This document shows, piece by piece, positions 53,739-62,057 of a stretch of 64,000 nt of DNA. The notes beneath the pieces are model-generated. The model had not been told where the DNA came from. It saw only the letters and a program-made list of their open reading frames with translations, and did not search any database. The position numbers and the translations under genes were made by a program. Location of the stretch: the NCBI RefSeq assembly GCF_001899645.1, contig NZ_MKVV01000014.1:62001-126000 (forward strand), in the 5' to 3' direction. The DNA comes from Pseudonocardia sp. 73-21. Lineage in GTDB: Bacteria; Actinomycetota; Actinomycetes; Mycobacteriales; Pseudonocardiaceae. How positions within the stretch are numbered: the stretch's first letter is position 1; every line of letters starts with the position of its first letter.

Positions 53739-55442
53739 CTAGTTCTTGTCGACGACGCCCGCCGCGTCGAACGTCGCGACGTCGTGCAGCGCACGCGCAG
53801 CCGACTGGAGCACCGGGAGCGCCAGCAGCGCGCCGGTGCCCTCGCCGAGCCGCATGCCCAGGTCCAGCAGCGGTTCCAGGCCCAGGTGGGCCAGCGCGAG
53901 CCGGTGCCCGGGCTCGGCCGAGCGGTGCCCGGCCACGCACGCACCGACGGCCGCGGGGGCGAACGCGGCGGCCACCAGCGCGGCGGCGCCGGCGTTGACG
54001 CCGTCGAGCAGCACCGGGACCCCGGTGGCCGCGGCACCCAGCACGAACCCGGCCAGCGCCGCGTGCTCCAGCCCGCCGAACGCGGCGAGGACGCCGAGCG
54101 GGTCGGTCGGGTCCGGGGCGTGGCGTTCCAGCGCGCGGCGCACCACGTCGGTCTTGTGGAGCAGCATCGCGTCGTCCACGCCGGTGCCGCGGCCGGTGGC
54201 CTGGGCGGGGTCCGCGCCGGTGAAGGTGCAGATCAGCGCGGCGGCGGCGGTGGTGTTGGCGATGCCCATGTCGCCGGTGACCAGGCAGCGGTTGCCGGCG
54301 GCGACGAGGTCGCGGGCGGTCTCGATGCCGACCTCGACGGCCTGCTGCGCCTGCTCGCGGGTGAGCGCGGGCCGGGCCGTCATGTCGGCGGTGCCGTCGG
54401 CCACCCGGCGGGGCAGCAGCCCGGGCGCAGCGTCGAGCGGCGCGGCCACGCCCACGTCGACGACGCAGATCTCGGCCCCGAGCTGGCGCGCGAACGCGTT
54501 GACCACCGCACCGCCGTCGAGGAAGTTGGCCACCATCTGGGCGGTGACCTCCTGCGGCCAGTGCGTCACCCCCTGCGCGTGCACACCGTGGTCGGCGGCG
54601 AACACGGCCACGGCCGCGGGCTCGGGGACCGGCGGCGGGCAGGCCCGCGCGATCCCGGCGAGCGTCACGGTCACGTCCTCGACGCGGCCCAGCGCGCCGT
54701 GGGGCATGGTCATGCGGTCGAGGCGGTCGCGGGCGGCCGCGCGCGCGTCGTCGTCGGGGGGTGTGATCGCGGCGAGGGTCCCGGCCAGCAGGTCCGTCGG
54801 CTCCTCGCCCGGCAGCGCGCGGTGGCCGAACGTGTCGTGGTGCACGGCCCAGGCCAGCGGGCGGCGGCGGGCCCAGCCGGCGCTGGCCAGCTCGGGCTCG
54901 TCGGCGAACCGCTCGACGTGCCCGACGCACAGGTACGCCACCAGCTCCAGGTGCCCCGGCAGCCCCAGCTCGCGGGCCATCGCGCGCTCGTCGCCGAAGC
55001 TGACCCAGCCCACGCCGAGTCCCTCGGCGCGCGCGGCGAGCCACAGGTTCTGCACGGCCCCGACGGTGGAGTAGGGCGCCATCGACGGCTGCGTGTGGCG
55101 GCCGAGCGTGTGACGGCCGCCGCGGGTGGGGTCGCAGGTGACGGCGATGTTGAGCGGGGTGTCGAGGATGGCCTCCACCTTCAGCTCCCGGAACGCCGCG
55201 GCCCGCGCGTGCGGCAGCGAGGCGGCGTAGGCGGCCCGGGCGGCGGCGACGTGGGCGTGCACCCGCTCGCGGATGGCGCGGTCGCGCAGGACGAGGAAGT
55301 CCCACGGCTGGGAGAAGCCGACCGACGGGGCGGCGTGGGCCGCCTCGAGCACGCGCCGCAGCACGGCGTCGTCGACGGGGCGCTCGGGCAGGAACCCCGA
55401 CCGCACGTCCCGCCGCGACTTCACGACGTCGTAGAACTCCAC
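53739..55442 (-). CDS. BluB-CobT fusion: DMB synthase and nicotinate-nucleotide:DMB phosphoribosyltransferase
   Basis: This 567-residue protein joins two steps of lower-ligand assembly. Residues 1-~205 are BluB (SRRDVRSGFLPERPVDDAVLRRVLEAAHAAPSVGFSQPWDF, MAPYSTVGAVQNLWLAARAEGLGVGWVSFGDE), which breaks down FMN to 5,6-dimethylbenzimidazole (DMB). Residues ~215-567 are CobT (VAVFAADHGVHAQGVTHWPQEVTAQMVANFLDGGAVVNAFA, TGDMGIANTTAAAAL, GTGVDD, and LGEGTGALLALPVLQSA with the catalytic Glu), which makes alpha-ribazole phosphate. Fusion would hand DMB directly between domains. It starts at GTG and lies upstream of repeat E and in the same direction as cobN-cobI. Confidence 0.93.
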   Translation of the reverse strand: MEFYDVVKSRRDVRSGFLPERPVDDAVLRRVLEAAHAAPSVGFSQPWDFLVLRDRAIRERVHAHVAAARAAYAASLPHARAAAFRELKVEAILDTPLNIAVTCDPTRGGRHTLGRHTQPSMAPYSTVGAVQNLWLAARAEGLGVGWVSFGDERAMARELGLPGHLELVAYLCVGHVERFADEPELASAGWARRRPLAWAVHHDTFGHRALPGEEPTDLLAGTLAAITPPDDDARAAARDRLDRMTMPHGALGRVEDVTVTLAGIARACPPPVPEPAAVAVFAADHGVHAQGVTHWPQEVTAQMVANFLDGGAVVNAFARQLGAEICVVDVGVAAPLDAAPGLLPRRVADGTADMTARPALTREQAQQAVEVGIETARDLVAAGNRCLVTGDMGIANTTAAAALICTFTGADPAQATGRGTGVDDAMLLHKTDVVRRALERHAPDPTDPLGVLAAFGGLEHAALAGFVLGAAATGVPVLLDGVNAGAAALVAAAFAPAAVGACVAGHRSAEPGHRLALAHLGLEPLLDLGMRLGEGTGALLALPVLQSAARALHDVATFDAAGVVDKN

Positions 55443-55462
55443 GTCAGGCTTCCTTCCGAGGT

Positions 55463-55504
55463 CGTGCGCGGAAATCAGTGCTCTGACCCCGATATCCGCG
55501 CACG
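55463..55504. repeat. 42-bp palindromic repeat, copy E
   Basis: CGTGCGCGGAAATCAG...CTGACCCCGATATCCGCGCACG, with outer arms perfectly paired. It lies between the 3' end of cobI (stop 55538) and the start of the BluB-CobT gene (55442), both on the minus strand. It could end the riboswitch-controlled cobN-cobI transcript. Confidence 0.85.
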
Positions 55505-55512
55505 GGCGCTTC

Positions 55513-55548
55513 AGCGCAGTCAGCGCAGTCAGCGCAGTCAGCGCAGTC
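55513..55548. repeat. 9-bp tandem repeat at the end of cobI
   Basis: Four exact copies of AGCGCAGTC (55513-55548). On the minus strand the repeat GACTGCGCT supplies the last codons and the TGA stop (55538-55540) of cobI. Because the unit is a multiple of three and contains a stop codon, changes in copy number beyond the stop would not alter the protein. Confidence 0.85.
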
Positions 55549-56290
55549 CATGGCCGCGGCCCTCGCGTCGTGGGGGGACGATCAGCGTCGAGAGGTACGG
55601 GCCTCTGCCCATCGGGTCCAGGTCCGCGGCACGGCGGATGTCCTCGTCCGGCAGGCCCAGCGCCGCGCCGTAGACCGCGCCGGCCATGCGGCCGGTGTCG
55701 CGCAGGGCGGCGAGGGTCTCCGGGAGCATGCGCCCGAACTTGTAGGCCACCACCGCGTCACCGCGGCCCAGGGCCTCGCGGAACCGCTCCGGGCCGGCCG
55801 TCATGGGGAACAGCGAGAGCGTCTCGCGGCCCTCCACCAGCGACGTCCCGCTGCGGGCGGCGAGATCCTGCATCGCGGTGATGCCCGGGATCAGCTCCAC
55901 CGTCAGCTCCCCCACCTGCTCGCGGACCGTCGCCGCGAGGTAGGTGAAAGTGGAGTAGACGCACGGGTCGCCGATGGTCGCGAACGCGGCCGTGCCGCCG
56001 GGGTGCTCGGCGAACCAGGCCGCCACCTGGGCCGCGGCGTCGTCCCAGGCCCGCTCACGGCGGGCGGTGTGCTCGCGGTCGTGCAGCGCGAACACGACGC
56101 GCTCGATGCGCCAGGCCTCGGCGTAGAACAGCGCGGTCTGCTCGGCGCGGCCGGTCTCGGGTGGGTGGGAATTGTCGCTGTCGCCGACCGGGACGAACAC
56201 CACGTCGGCCTTGGCCAGCAGGTTCGCGGCCTTGACGGTGACGAGGTCGGGGTCGCCCGGGCCCATCCCGACCCCCACGAGAGTGCTCAC
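55538..56290 (-). CDS. cobI: precorrin-2 C20-methyltransferase
   Basis: This 250-residue tetrapyrrole methylase has TLVGVGMGPGDPDLVTVKAANLLAKADVVFVPV, GTAAFATIGDPCVYSTFTYLA (P-loop-like and YSTF motif of CobI/CbiL) and VELIPGITAMQDLAARSGTSL. It adds the C20 methyl group to precorrin-2 using SAM. GTG overlaps the cobN stop (GTGA), so it is translationally coupled. No other corrin methylases are in the window. Confidence 0.93.
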   Translation of the reverse strand: MSTLVGVGMGPGDPDLVTVKAANLLAKADVVFVPVGDSDNSHPPETGRAEQTALFYAEAWRIERVVFALHDREHTARRERAWDDAAAQVAAWFAEHPGGTAAFATIGDPCVYSTFTYLAATVREQVGELTVELIPGITAMQDLAARSGTSLVEGRETLSLFPMTAGPERFREALGRGDAVVAYKFGRMLPETLAALRDTGRMAGAVYGAALGLPDEDIRRAADLDPMGRGPYLSTLIVPPRREGRGHGLR

Positions 56291-59200
56291 GACTCGCCCT
56301 CCAGATCGCCTTCGAGCTCCAGGTAGGTCTGCTTGAGCCGGTCGAGCACGGCGTCGTCGGGCTTGGCCCACATCCCGCGGTCGGCCGCCTCGAGCAGCCG
56401 CTCGGTGACCCCGCTCAGCGCCCACGGGTTGGACTTCTCCATGAACGCGCGGTTGGTCTCGTCGAACACGTAGCTCTCGGCGAGCTGGGCGTACATCCAG
56501 TCGTCGACGACGCCGGCCGTCGCGTCGTAGCCGAAGAGGTAGTCGACGGTGGCGGCGAGCTCGAACGCGCCCTTGTAGCCGTGGCGCTGCATCGCCGCGA
56601 TCCACTTCGGGTTGACCACGCGCGCCCGGAACACCCGCTTGGTCTCCTCGGCGAGCGTGCGGGTCTTCACCGCGTCGGTGACGGCCGAGTCGCCGACGTA
56701 GGCGGCGGGCGTACGGCCGGTGAGCGCGCGGACCGTGGCGACCATCCCGCCGTGGTACTGGAAGTAGTCGTCGGAGTCGACGATGTCGTGCTCGCGGGTG
56801 TCCTGGTTCTTCGCCGCGACCGCGATGCGCCGGAAGGACTGCTCCATGTCCGCGCGCGCCTCCCGCCCGTCGAGGCCGCGGCCGTAGGCGTAGCCGCCCC
56901 AGACCGCGTAGACCTCGGCGAGGTCGGCGTCGCTGCGCCAGTTCCGGGCGTCGATCAGCGGGAGCAACCCGGCCCCGTACGCACCGGGCTTGGAGCCGAA
57001 GATCCGTGCGGTGGCCCGGCGGCGGTCGCCGTGGGTGGCGACGTCCTCCTCCACGTGCGCGCGCAGGTAGTTCACCTCGGAGGGCTCGTCCAGCTCGGCG
57101 ACCGCCGCGAACGCGTCGTCCAGCAGCGTGATGACGTGCGGGAACGCGTCGCGGAAGAACCCCGATATGCGCACGGTGACGTCGATGCGGGGCCGCCCCA
57201 GCCCGGCGGCCGGCACGATCTCGAAGCCGGTGACGCGCCGCGAGGCCTCGTCCCAGACCGGACGCGTACCGATGAGCGCGAGGATCTCGGCGAGGTCGTC
57301 GCCCTGGGTGCGCATGGCGGAGGTGCCCCACACCGTGAGCCCGACCGAGCGTGGGTATTCCCCGGTGTCGGCGACGTGCCGGGCGATGAGCGAGTCGGCC
57401 AGCATCGACCCGATCTCCCACGCGCTGCGCGACGGGATCGCCTTCGGGTCGACGGAGTAGAAGTTGCGGCCGGTCGGCAGCACGTTGACCAGCCCGCGCG
57501 TCGGCGAGCCGGACGGCCCGGCGGGCACGTACCCGCCGTCGAGGGCGTGCAGCACGCCGGAGATCTCGTCGGTGGTGCGCCCGAGCCGCGGCACGACCTC
57601 CGCGCACCCGAACTCCAGCACGGCGACGACGTCCGGGACGGCCTCGCCGAGCAGCTCGGCACACACGGCCGCACCACCGGCCCACCCCCGCTCCTGCACG
57701 GCGAGGACGAGCGCGCGTGCGACCCCCTCGAGCACGTCGACGAGATCAGCACCGGTGCGGGAAGGCCCCGGAGCGAGGGCGACAAGCCGCGCGAGGCGCC
57801 CACCACCGGGGTCAGGAAAGCCACTCTGCTGTCCTGAGACGTCCGTAAAGTGGCTTTCCTGACCCTCTGGCACCACGGCGCCGGGGTCCCGGAGGAGAGC
57901 CTGCTCGTCCAGGCCCGCCCACTCCGCCAGCGCACCGCGGAGGCCCGGGAGCGCCTTGCGGCCGCCCCAGACCTGGCTCGCGCGCAGGATGCTCAGCACC
58001 AGGTTGACCTGCGCCTCCCCCTCCGGCACCCCGCCGAGGATGTGCAGGCCGTCGCGGATCTGGACGTCCTTGACCTCGCACAGGTAGCCGTCGATGTGCA
58101 GCACGAAGTCGTCGAAGTCCTGCTCGCCGGGCTGGCCGTCCACGTGCAGGTCGTGGTGCAGCTGCGCGGCCTGCACGACCTCCCAGATGCGGGCGCGCAG
58201 GGCGGGGAGCTTGGCGGGGTCCATCGCCTGGACCGTCGCGTACTCGTCGAGGAGCTGCTCCAGCTTGGCCATCTCGCCGTAGGTGTCGGCGCGGGCCATC
58301 GGTGGGACGAGGTGGTCGACCACCACGGCGTGGCCGCGGCGCTTGGCCTGCGTGCCCTCGCCCGGGTCGTTGACGATGAACGGGTACACCAGCGGCAGCT
58401 CGCCCAGCACGGCGTCGGGCGCGCACTCCGCGGAGAGGCCCAACCCCTTGCCGGGCAGCCACTCGAGGGTGCCGTGCTTGCCCAGGTGCACCACCGCGTC
58501 GGCGCCGAAGGAGCCATTCTCTGATGTCTCAGCGAGCCAGCGGTAGGCCGCGAGGTAGTGGTGCGACGGCGGCAGGTCGGGATCGTGGTAGATCGCGATC
58601 GGGTTCTCCCCGAAACCGCGCGGCGGCTGGATCATCAGCATCACGTTGCCGAAGGTGAGCGACGCCAGCACGATGTCGGTCCCGTCGACGTAGAGGGAAC
58701 CGGGGGCCGGCCCCCAGTGCTCCAGGATCCCGTCGGTCAGCGCGGACGGCAGCGCCGCGAACCACCGCTCGTAGTCCTCCAGCGCCACCCGCGCGGGCGC
58801 CGCCGAGAGCTGCTCCTCGGTCAGCCACTCGACGTCGTGCCCGCCCGCCGCGATGAGCGTGTGGATCAGCTCGTCGGAGTCCTGCGGGAACTCCCCCACC
58901 GCGTAGCCCGCGTCGCGCAGGGCGTTGAGCAGCACCACGGCCGACGCCGGGGTGTCGAGCCCGACGGCGTTGCCGACGCGCGAGTGCTTGGTCGGGTAGC
59001 TCGACAGCACGATGGCCAGCCGACGGTCGGCGACGGGCTTGCGTCGCAGCGACGCGTGCCGCACCGCGAGGCCCGCCAGCCGGGCCGCGCGCTCGGGGTC
59101 GGCGCGGTAGACGGGCAGGTCGTCGCCCGGTTCGGTCTCCTTGAACGAGAACGGCACGGTGATCAGCCGGCCGTCGAACTCGGGAATGGCCACCTGCATC

Positions 59201-60030
59201 GCGGCGTCCATCGGCGACAGCGCCGCGTCGGAGTCGGCCCAGGTCGCGCGCGAGGTGGTGAGGCACAGGCCCTGCAGCACCGGCACGTCGAGGGTGGCCA
59301 GCGCACCGGCGTCCCAGGCGTCCTCCTCGCCCCCGGCGGACGCCGACGACGCGACGGTGCCGCCGGCCGCGAGCACGGTCGCCACCAGGGCGTCGGCCGA
59401 GCCCAGCAGCGCCATCAGATCCGACGACGCCCCCCGCAGCGACCCGCAGAACACCGGCAGCGCGTTGGCCCCGCGGGCCTCGATCGCGTCGCACAAGGTG
59501 TCGACGAACGCGGTGTTGCCGCTCAGGGCGTGGGCCCGGTAGAAGACGACGCCCACGGTGGGCCGGTCCGGGTCCTGCACGCGGGAGCCGTGCACCCCGA
59601 ACTCGGGCGTGGGGGCGGGCGCGGCGAAGCCCTCACCGGTGAGCAGCACCGTGTCGGACAGGAACCGGTGCAGCTCGCGCAGGTTGTCGGTGCCCCCGGC
59701 CGCGAGGTAGGCCAGCGCCTCCGACGCGACGCCCGCGGGCACGCTGGAGGCGGCCATCAACTCGGCGTCGGGCGAGGCCTCCCCGCCCAGCAGCACCACC
59801 GGCAGCCCCGACGCCACGAGCGCGTCGACGCCGACGGGCCAGGCGCGCCGCCCGCCGAGCAGCCGCAGCACCACCACGGACACACCGTCGAGCAGCGCGG
59901 GCAGGCCGTCGGGCTCGACGCGCGCGGGGTTGGCGGTGCGCCACAGCGCTCCGGACGACCGGGCGGCCAGCAGCTCCGTGTCGGCTGTGCTGAGCAGAAG
60001 GATGGGGGACAGCAGCAGGACAGGCGTCAT
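56287..60030 (-). CDS. cobN: cobaltochelatase subunit CobN
   Basis: This 1247-residue large subunit of the ATP-dependent cobaltochelatase inserts Co2+ into hydrogenobyrinate diamide with a CobS/CobT-type AAA pair encoded elsewhere. Recognisable parts are LSSYPTKHSRVGNAVGLDTPASAVVLLNAL, VVHLGKHGTLEWLPGKGLGLSAE (invariant), NVLPTGRNFYSVDPKAIPS, and the C-terminal GYKGAFELAATVDYLFGYDATAGVVDDWMY. Near residue 725-745 (VVPEGQESHFTDVSGQQSGFPDPGG) a non-conserved stretch is encoded by a 57-bp palindromic insert. The gene is preceded by a cobalamin riboswitch. Confidence 0.95.
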   Translation of the reverse strand: MTPVLLLSPILLLSTADTELLAARSSGALWRTANPARVEPDGLPALLDGVSVVVLRLLGGRRAWPVGVDALVASGLPVVLLGGEASPDAELMAASSVPAGVASEALAYLAAGGTDNLRELHRFLSDTVLLTGEGFAAPAPTPEFGVHGSRVQDPDRPTVGVVFYRAHALSGNTAFVDTLCDAIEARGANALPVFCGSLRGASSDLMALLGSADALVATVLAAGGTVASSASAGGEEDAWDAGALATLDVPVLQGLCLTTSRATWADSDAALSPMDAAMQVAIPEFDGRLITVPFSFKETEPGDDLPVYRADPERAARLAGLAVRHASLRRKPVADRRLAIVLSSYPTKHSRVGNAVGLDTPASAVVLLNALRDAGYAVGEFPQDSDELIHTLIAAGGHDVEWLTEEQLSAAPARVALEDYERWFAALPSALTDGILEHWGPAPGSLYVDGTDIVLASLTFGNVMLMIQPPRGFGENPIAIYHDPDLPPSHHYLAAYRWLAETSENGSFGADAVVHLGKHGTLEWLPGKGLGLSAECAPDAVLGELPLVYPFIVNDPGEGTQAKRRGHAVVVDHLVPPMARADTYGEMAKLEQLLDEYATVQAMDPAKLPALRARIWEVVQAAQLHHDLHVDGQPGEQDFDDFVLHIDGYLCEVKDVQIRDGLHILGGVPEGEAQVNLVLSILRASQVWGGRKALPGLRGALAEWAGLDEQALLRDPGAVVPEGQESHFTDVSGQQSGFPDPGGGRLARLVALAPGPSRTGADLVDVLEGVARALVLAVQERGWAGGAAVCAELLGEAVPDVVAVLEFGCAEVVPRLGRTTDEISGVLHALDGGYVPAGPSGSPTRGLVNVLPTGRNFYSVDPKAIPSRSAWEIGSMLADSLIARHVADTGEYPRSVGLTVWGTSAMRTQGDDLAEILALIGTRPVWDEASRRVTGFEIVPAAGLGRPRIDVTVRISGFFRDAFPHVITLLDDAFAAVAELDEPSEVNYLRAHVEEDVATHGDRRRATARIFGSKPGAYGAGLLPLIDARNWRSDADLAEVYAVWGGYAYGRGLDGREARADMEQSFRRIAVAAKNQDTREHDIVDSDDYFQYHGGMVATVRALTGRTPAAYVGDSAVTDAVKTRTLAEETKRVFRARVVNPKWIAAMQRHGYKGAFELAATVDYLFGYDATAGVVDDWMYAQLAESYVFDETNRAFMEKSNPWALSGVTERLLEAADRGMWAKPDDAVLDRLKQTYLELEGDLEGES
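57809..57865. repeat. palindromic element inserted in frame in cobN
   Basis: Perfect 17-bp arms GGGTCAGGAAAGCCACT and AGTGGCTTTCCTGACCC flank a 23-nt centre. The 57-bp length is a multiple of three, so the cobN frame is kept. Its lower GC contrasts with flanking sequence, and it differs from the 42-bp family. I see no second copy in the window. Confidence 0.8.
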
Positions 60031-60073
60031 CCGTGTTCTCCTCGAGGGTCCGCGCCCTCTGCTCGGGGGTACC

Positions 60074-60221
60074 GCGACGGCAGCGAGTCTCCTGGCTCCC
60101 GGATCAGCTGCGGCCGCCCGACCTTCCCGCTCTCGCGGTGGTCACGAACACGGGCGTCACATCCCCGGTGACAGTGGCGGGACCGCGTCGGACTCACACC
60201 GACTTCCTCCACTGCCGTCGC
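60074..60221 (-). promoter_or_regulatory. cobalamin riboswitch of cobN-cobI
   Basis: On the minus strand the leader reads GGAAGTCGGTGTGAGTCCGA then CGCGGTCCCGCCACTGT, the conserved core of cobalamin riboswitches. The B12 box GAGCCAGGAGACTCGCTGCC follows at about 60079-60098. The ends GCGACGGCAG and CTGCCGTCGC pair perfectly to close the structure. The element stops about 44 nt before the cobN ATG, so B12 binding probably blocks ribosome access or ends transcription early. Confidence 0.92.
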
Positions 60222-60357
60222 CCAGAACTGGACCACACGGCCCCACCCGGGGTCAACGCGGCAGGGAGCCGAGGTTTGCCGATCACGTCACTTCGGGAAC
60301 CAGGGGGCAACGGTTCACTCGAACGAGTGTGCCTTCCATCACACAGAGAGGTGACCG

Positions 60358-60969
60358 GTGGGAACCACAACGATCGTCCTGATCGTCGTCATCGTGCTGC
60401 TGGTGATCGCCCTCGCGGTCGCCGGCGTGCTGCTGTCGCGCCGTCGACGTTCCGAGCACCTGCAGGAGCACTACGGCCCCGAGTACGAGCGGACGCTGGC
60501 CGAGACCGGCGACCGCCGGGCCACCGAGGCCGCGCTCACCGAGCGTGAGCAGCGGCACCGCGAGCTCGACGTCCGCGACCTGAGCGCCGACGAGCGCGAC
60601 CACTACGCGTCGTCCTGGACGACGATCCAGCGCGGGTTCGTCGACGACCCGGTGCAGGCGGTGCACCACGCCGACGGGCTCGTCGTGGAGATCATGCGGA
60701 CCCGCGGCTACCCGGTGGACGACTTCGAGCGCCGCGCCGAGGACCTCTCGGTCGAGCACCCGCAGGTGGTGCAGCAGTACCGCGACGCCCGCTCCATCCA
60801 CGAGGCGACGCAGAACGGCACGGCCGACACCGAGCAGCAGCGCCACGCCGTCACGTCCTACCGCGCACTGATCGACACCCTGCTGGGCCACGACACCCGC
60901 ACCGGCGACGGCGGCGCCGTGAACGGCCGTCACGCCCAGAACCCGACCACCGAGGAGCGCACGCGATGA
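60358..60969 (+). CDS. membrane-anchored protein with conserved helical domain
   Basis: This 203-residue protein has a single N-terminal membrane helix (TTIVLIVVIVLLVIALAVAGVLL) and RRRR stop-transfer. A charged helical region follows: EHYGPEYERTLAETGDRRATEAALTEREQRH. The domain HYASSWTTIQRGFVDDPVQAVHHADGLVVEIM with YPVDDFERRAEDLS is shared in part with the C-terminus of the next gene. The topology places the domain in the cytoplasm. Such proteins are widespread in actinobacteria without a known role. GTG start after AGAGG; 4-bp overlap with the next gene. Confidence 0.8.
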   Translation: MGTTTIVLIVVIVLLVIALAVAGVLLSRRRRSEHLQEHYGPEYERTLAETGDRRATEAALTEREQRHRELDVRDLSADERDHYASSWTTIQRGFVDDPVQAVHHADGLVVEIMRTRGYPVDDFERRAEDLSVEHPQVVQQYRDARSIHEATQNGTADTEQQRHAVTSYRALIDTLLGHDTRTGDGGAVNGRHAQNPTTEERTR

Positions 60970-62015
60970 GCCACCCCCACCAGCCCGACGAGCACGGCCG
61001 TACCACCGGAGGGGTCCGGGGCGCGATCAACGACCTCCTGGGCCGCGGCGACAACGCCGACCGCACCGACCGCGACCGCACCGCCGATGACCGCACCGCC
61101 GAATCCGAGCGCCCCGAGCAGGAACGGTCCGGCGCCGGCGCCGATGCCGGTCTCCCGACCGGGGCCCGGTTCGACGGGCAGCCCACCGAGGGCCGGCCCG
61201 CTGCCGACCCGCGACCGACCGGACAGGCCCCGGCCGAGGCGCCCACCGGCGCGCGGTTCGAGGGACAGCCTGCCGACGCGCGGGCCACGGCCGACCCGCG
61301 CGCCGCACAGCAGCCCCTCGACGCCTCGACCGGCGCCCGGTTCGACGACCGGTCCTCCCAGCAGCAGCCCGACGACCACCGGCGCAGCGGTGGAGCGGGC
61401 GTCGTCGGCGCCGCCGCTCCCGGCCAGCACGGCCTCGGCGACCCCGCGGACACCACCCCCGGTAGCGCTCGGCACACCGACATGGGCGCCGACGGTCCCG
61501 GGTACACCGCACCGGCCGGCGCGCGCACCGTGGACGTCGGGCGTGCGGACGCCGACCGCGCCGGCGTCGACCGTTCGAGCGCCGACCCGGCGGCGGCCAC
61601 CGGCCCGGTGGCGACCGACCGGACCGCGGGCGACCACACCGCACTCCACGACGGCAGCGGGAGCCCCGCCGGTGCGGCCGCCACCACCCCGGCCGGATCG
61701 GGCGCGGGCGCCGTCGCGCAGACCTCCCAGGGGGAGGACTCGTCGGGCCGCGAGCGGCTCGTGAGCACCGAGCGCGCCGAGTCCTACGGCTCCCGCTGGG
61801 ACGCGGTCAAGGGCCAGTTCGTCGACGAGCCGCGCAAGGCGGTCGCCGACGCCGATGCGCTGGTGGGCGAGCTGCTCGACGAGCTGCAGACGCTGTTCAC
61901 CGAGCAGCGCAAGGGCATCGAGCGGAGCATGGCCGCCGACGAGACCTCGACCGAGGACATGCGGCTGGCCCTGCGCCGCTACCGCAGCTTCTTCGACCGG
62001 TTGCTGTCCATCTGA
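60966..62015 (+). CDS. low-complexity protein with C-terminal domain paralogous to its neighbour
   Basis: This 349-residue protein has residues ~1-265 hydrophilic, Asp/Arg/Ala/Pro-rich and probably disordered, with three spaced TGARF(D/E) repeats. Residues ~270-349 read ESYGSRWDAVKGQFVDEPRKAVADADALVGELLDEL and end RRYRSFFDRLLSI. This matches the YxxxWxxxxxxFVDxPxxAVxxAD pattern and end of the upstream protein. It has no membrane segment. It is translationally coupled to that gene and followed 35 bp later by a Ser/Thr kinase, so it may be a kinase substrate or adaptor. Confidence 0.8.
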   Translation: MSHPHQPDEHGRTTGGVRGAINDLLGRGDNADRTDRDRTADDRTAESERPEQERSGAGADAGLPTGARFDGQPTEGRPAADPRPTGQAPAEAPTGARFEGQPADARATADPRAAQQPLDASTGARFDDRSSQQQPDDHRRSGGAGVVGAAAPGQHGLGDPADTTPGSARHTDMGADGPGYTAPAGARTVDVGRADADRAGVDRSSADPAAATGPVATDRTAGDHTALHDGSGSPAGAAATTPAGSGAGAVAQTSQGEDSSGRERLVSTERAESYGSRWDAVKGQFVDEPRKAVADADALVGELLDELQTLFTEQRKGIERSMAADETSTEDMRLALRRYRSFFDRLLSI

Positions 62016-62022
62016 CTGATAC

Positions 62023-62057
62023 CGGCCACCGGGGTGCCTAGACTGCCCCGGTGGCCG
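62023..62057 (+). promoter_or_regulatory. hairpin and -10 box at the kinase start
   Basis: A perfect 12-bp stem, CGGCCACCGGGG / CCCCGGTGGCCG, has an 11-nt loop containing most of TAGACT (62039-62044). The GTG start of the kinase (62051-62053) is in the right arm. TAGACT six bases before GTG suggests a leaderless promoter. A read-through transcript from upstream would fold the hairpin and hide the start codon or terminate. Confidence 0.55.

Noticed and set aside
57160..57180. CCCCGATATGCGCACG in cobN resembling half of the 42-bp palindrome
   Set aside because: It lacks the CCGCGCAC arm and any partner arm, and encodes conserved CobN residues, so similarity is by chance.
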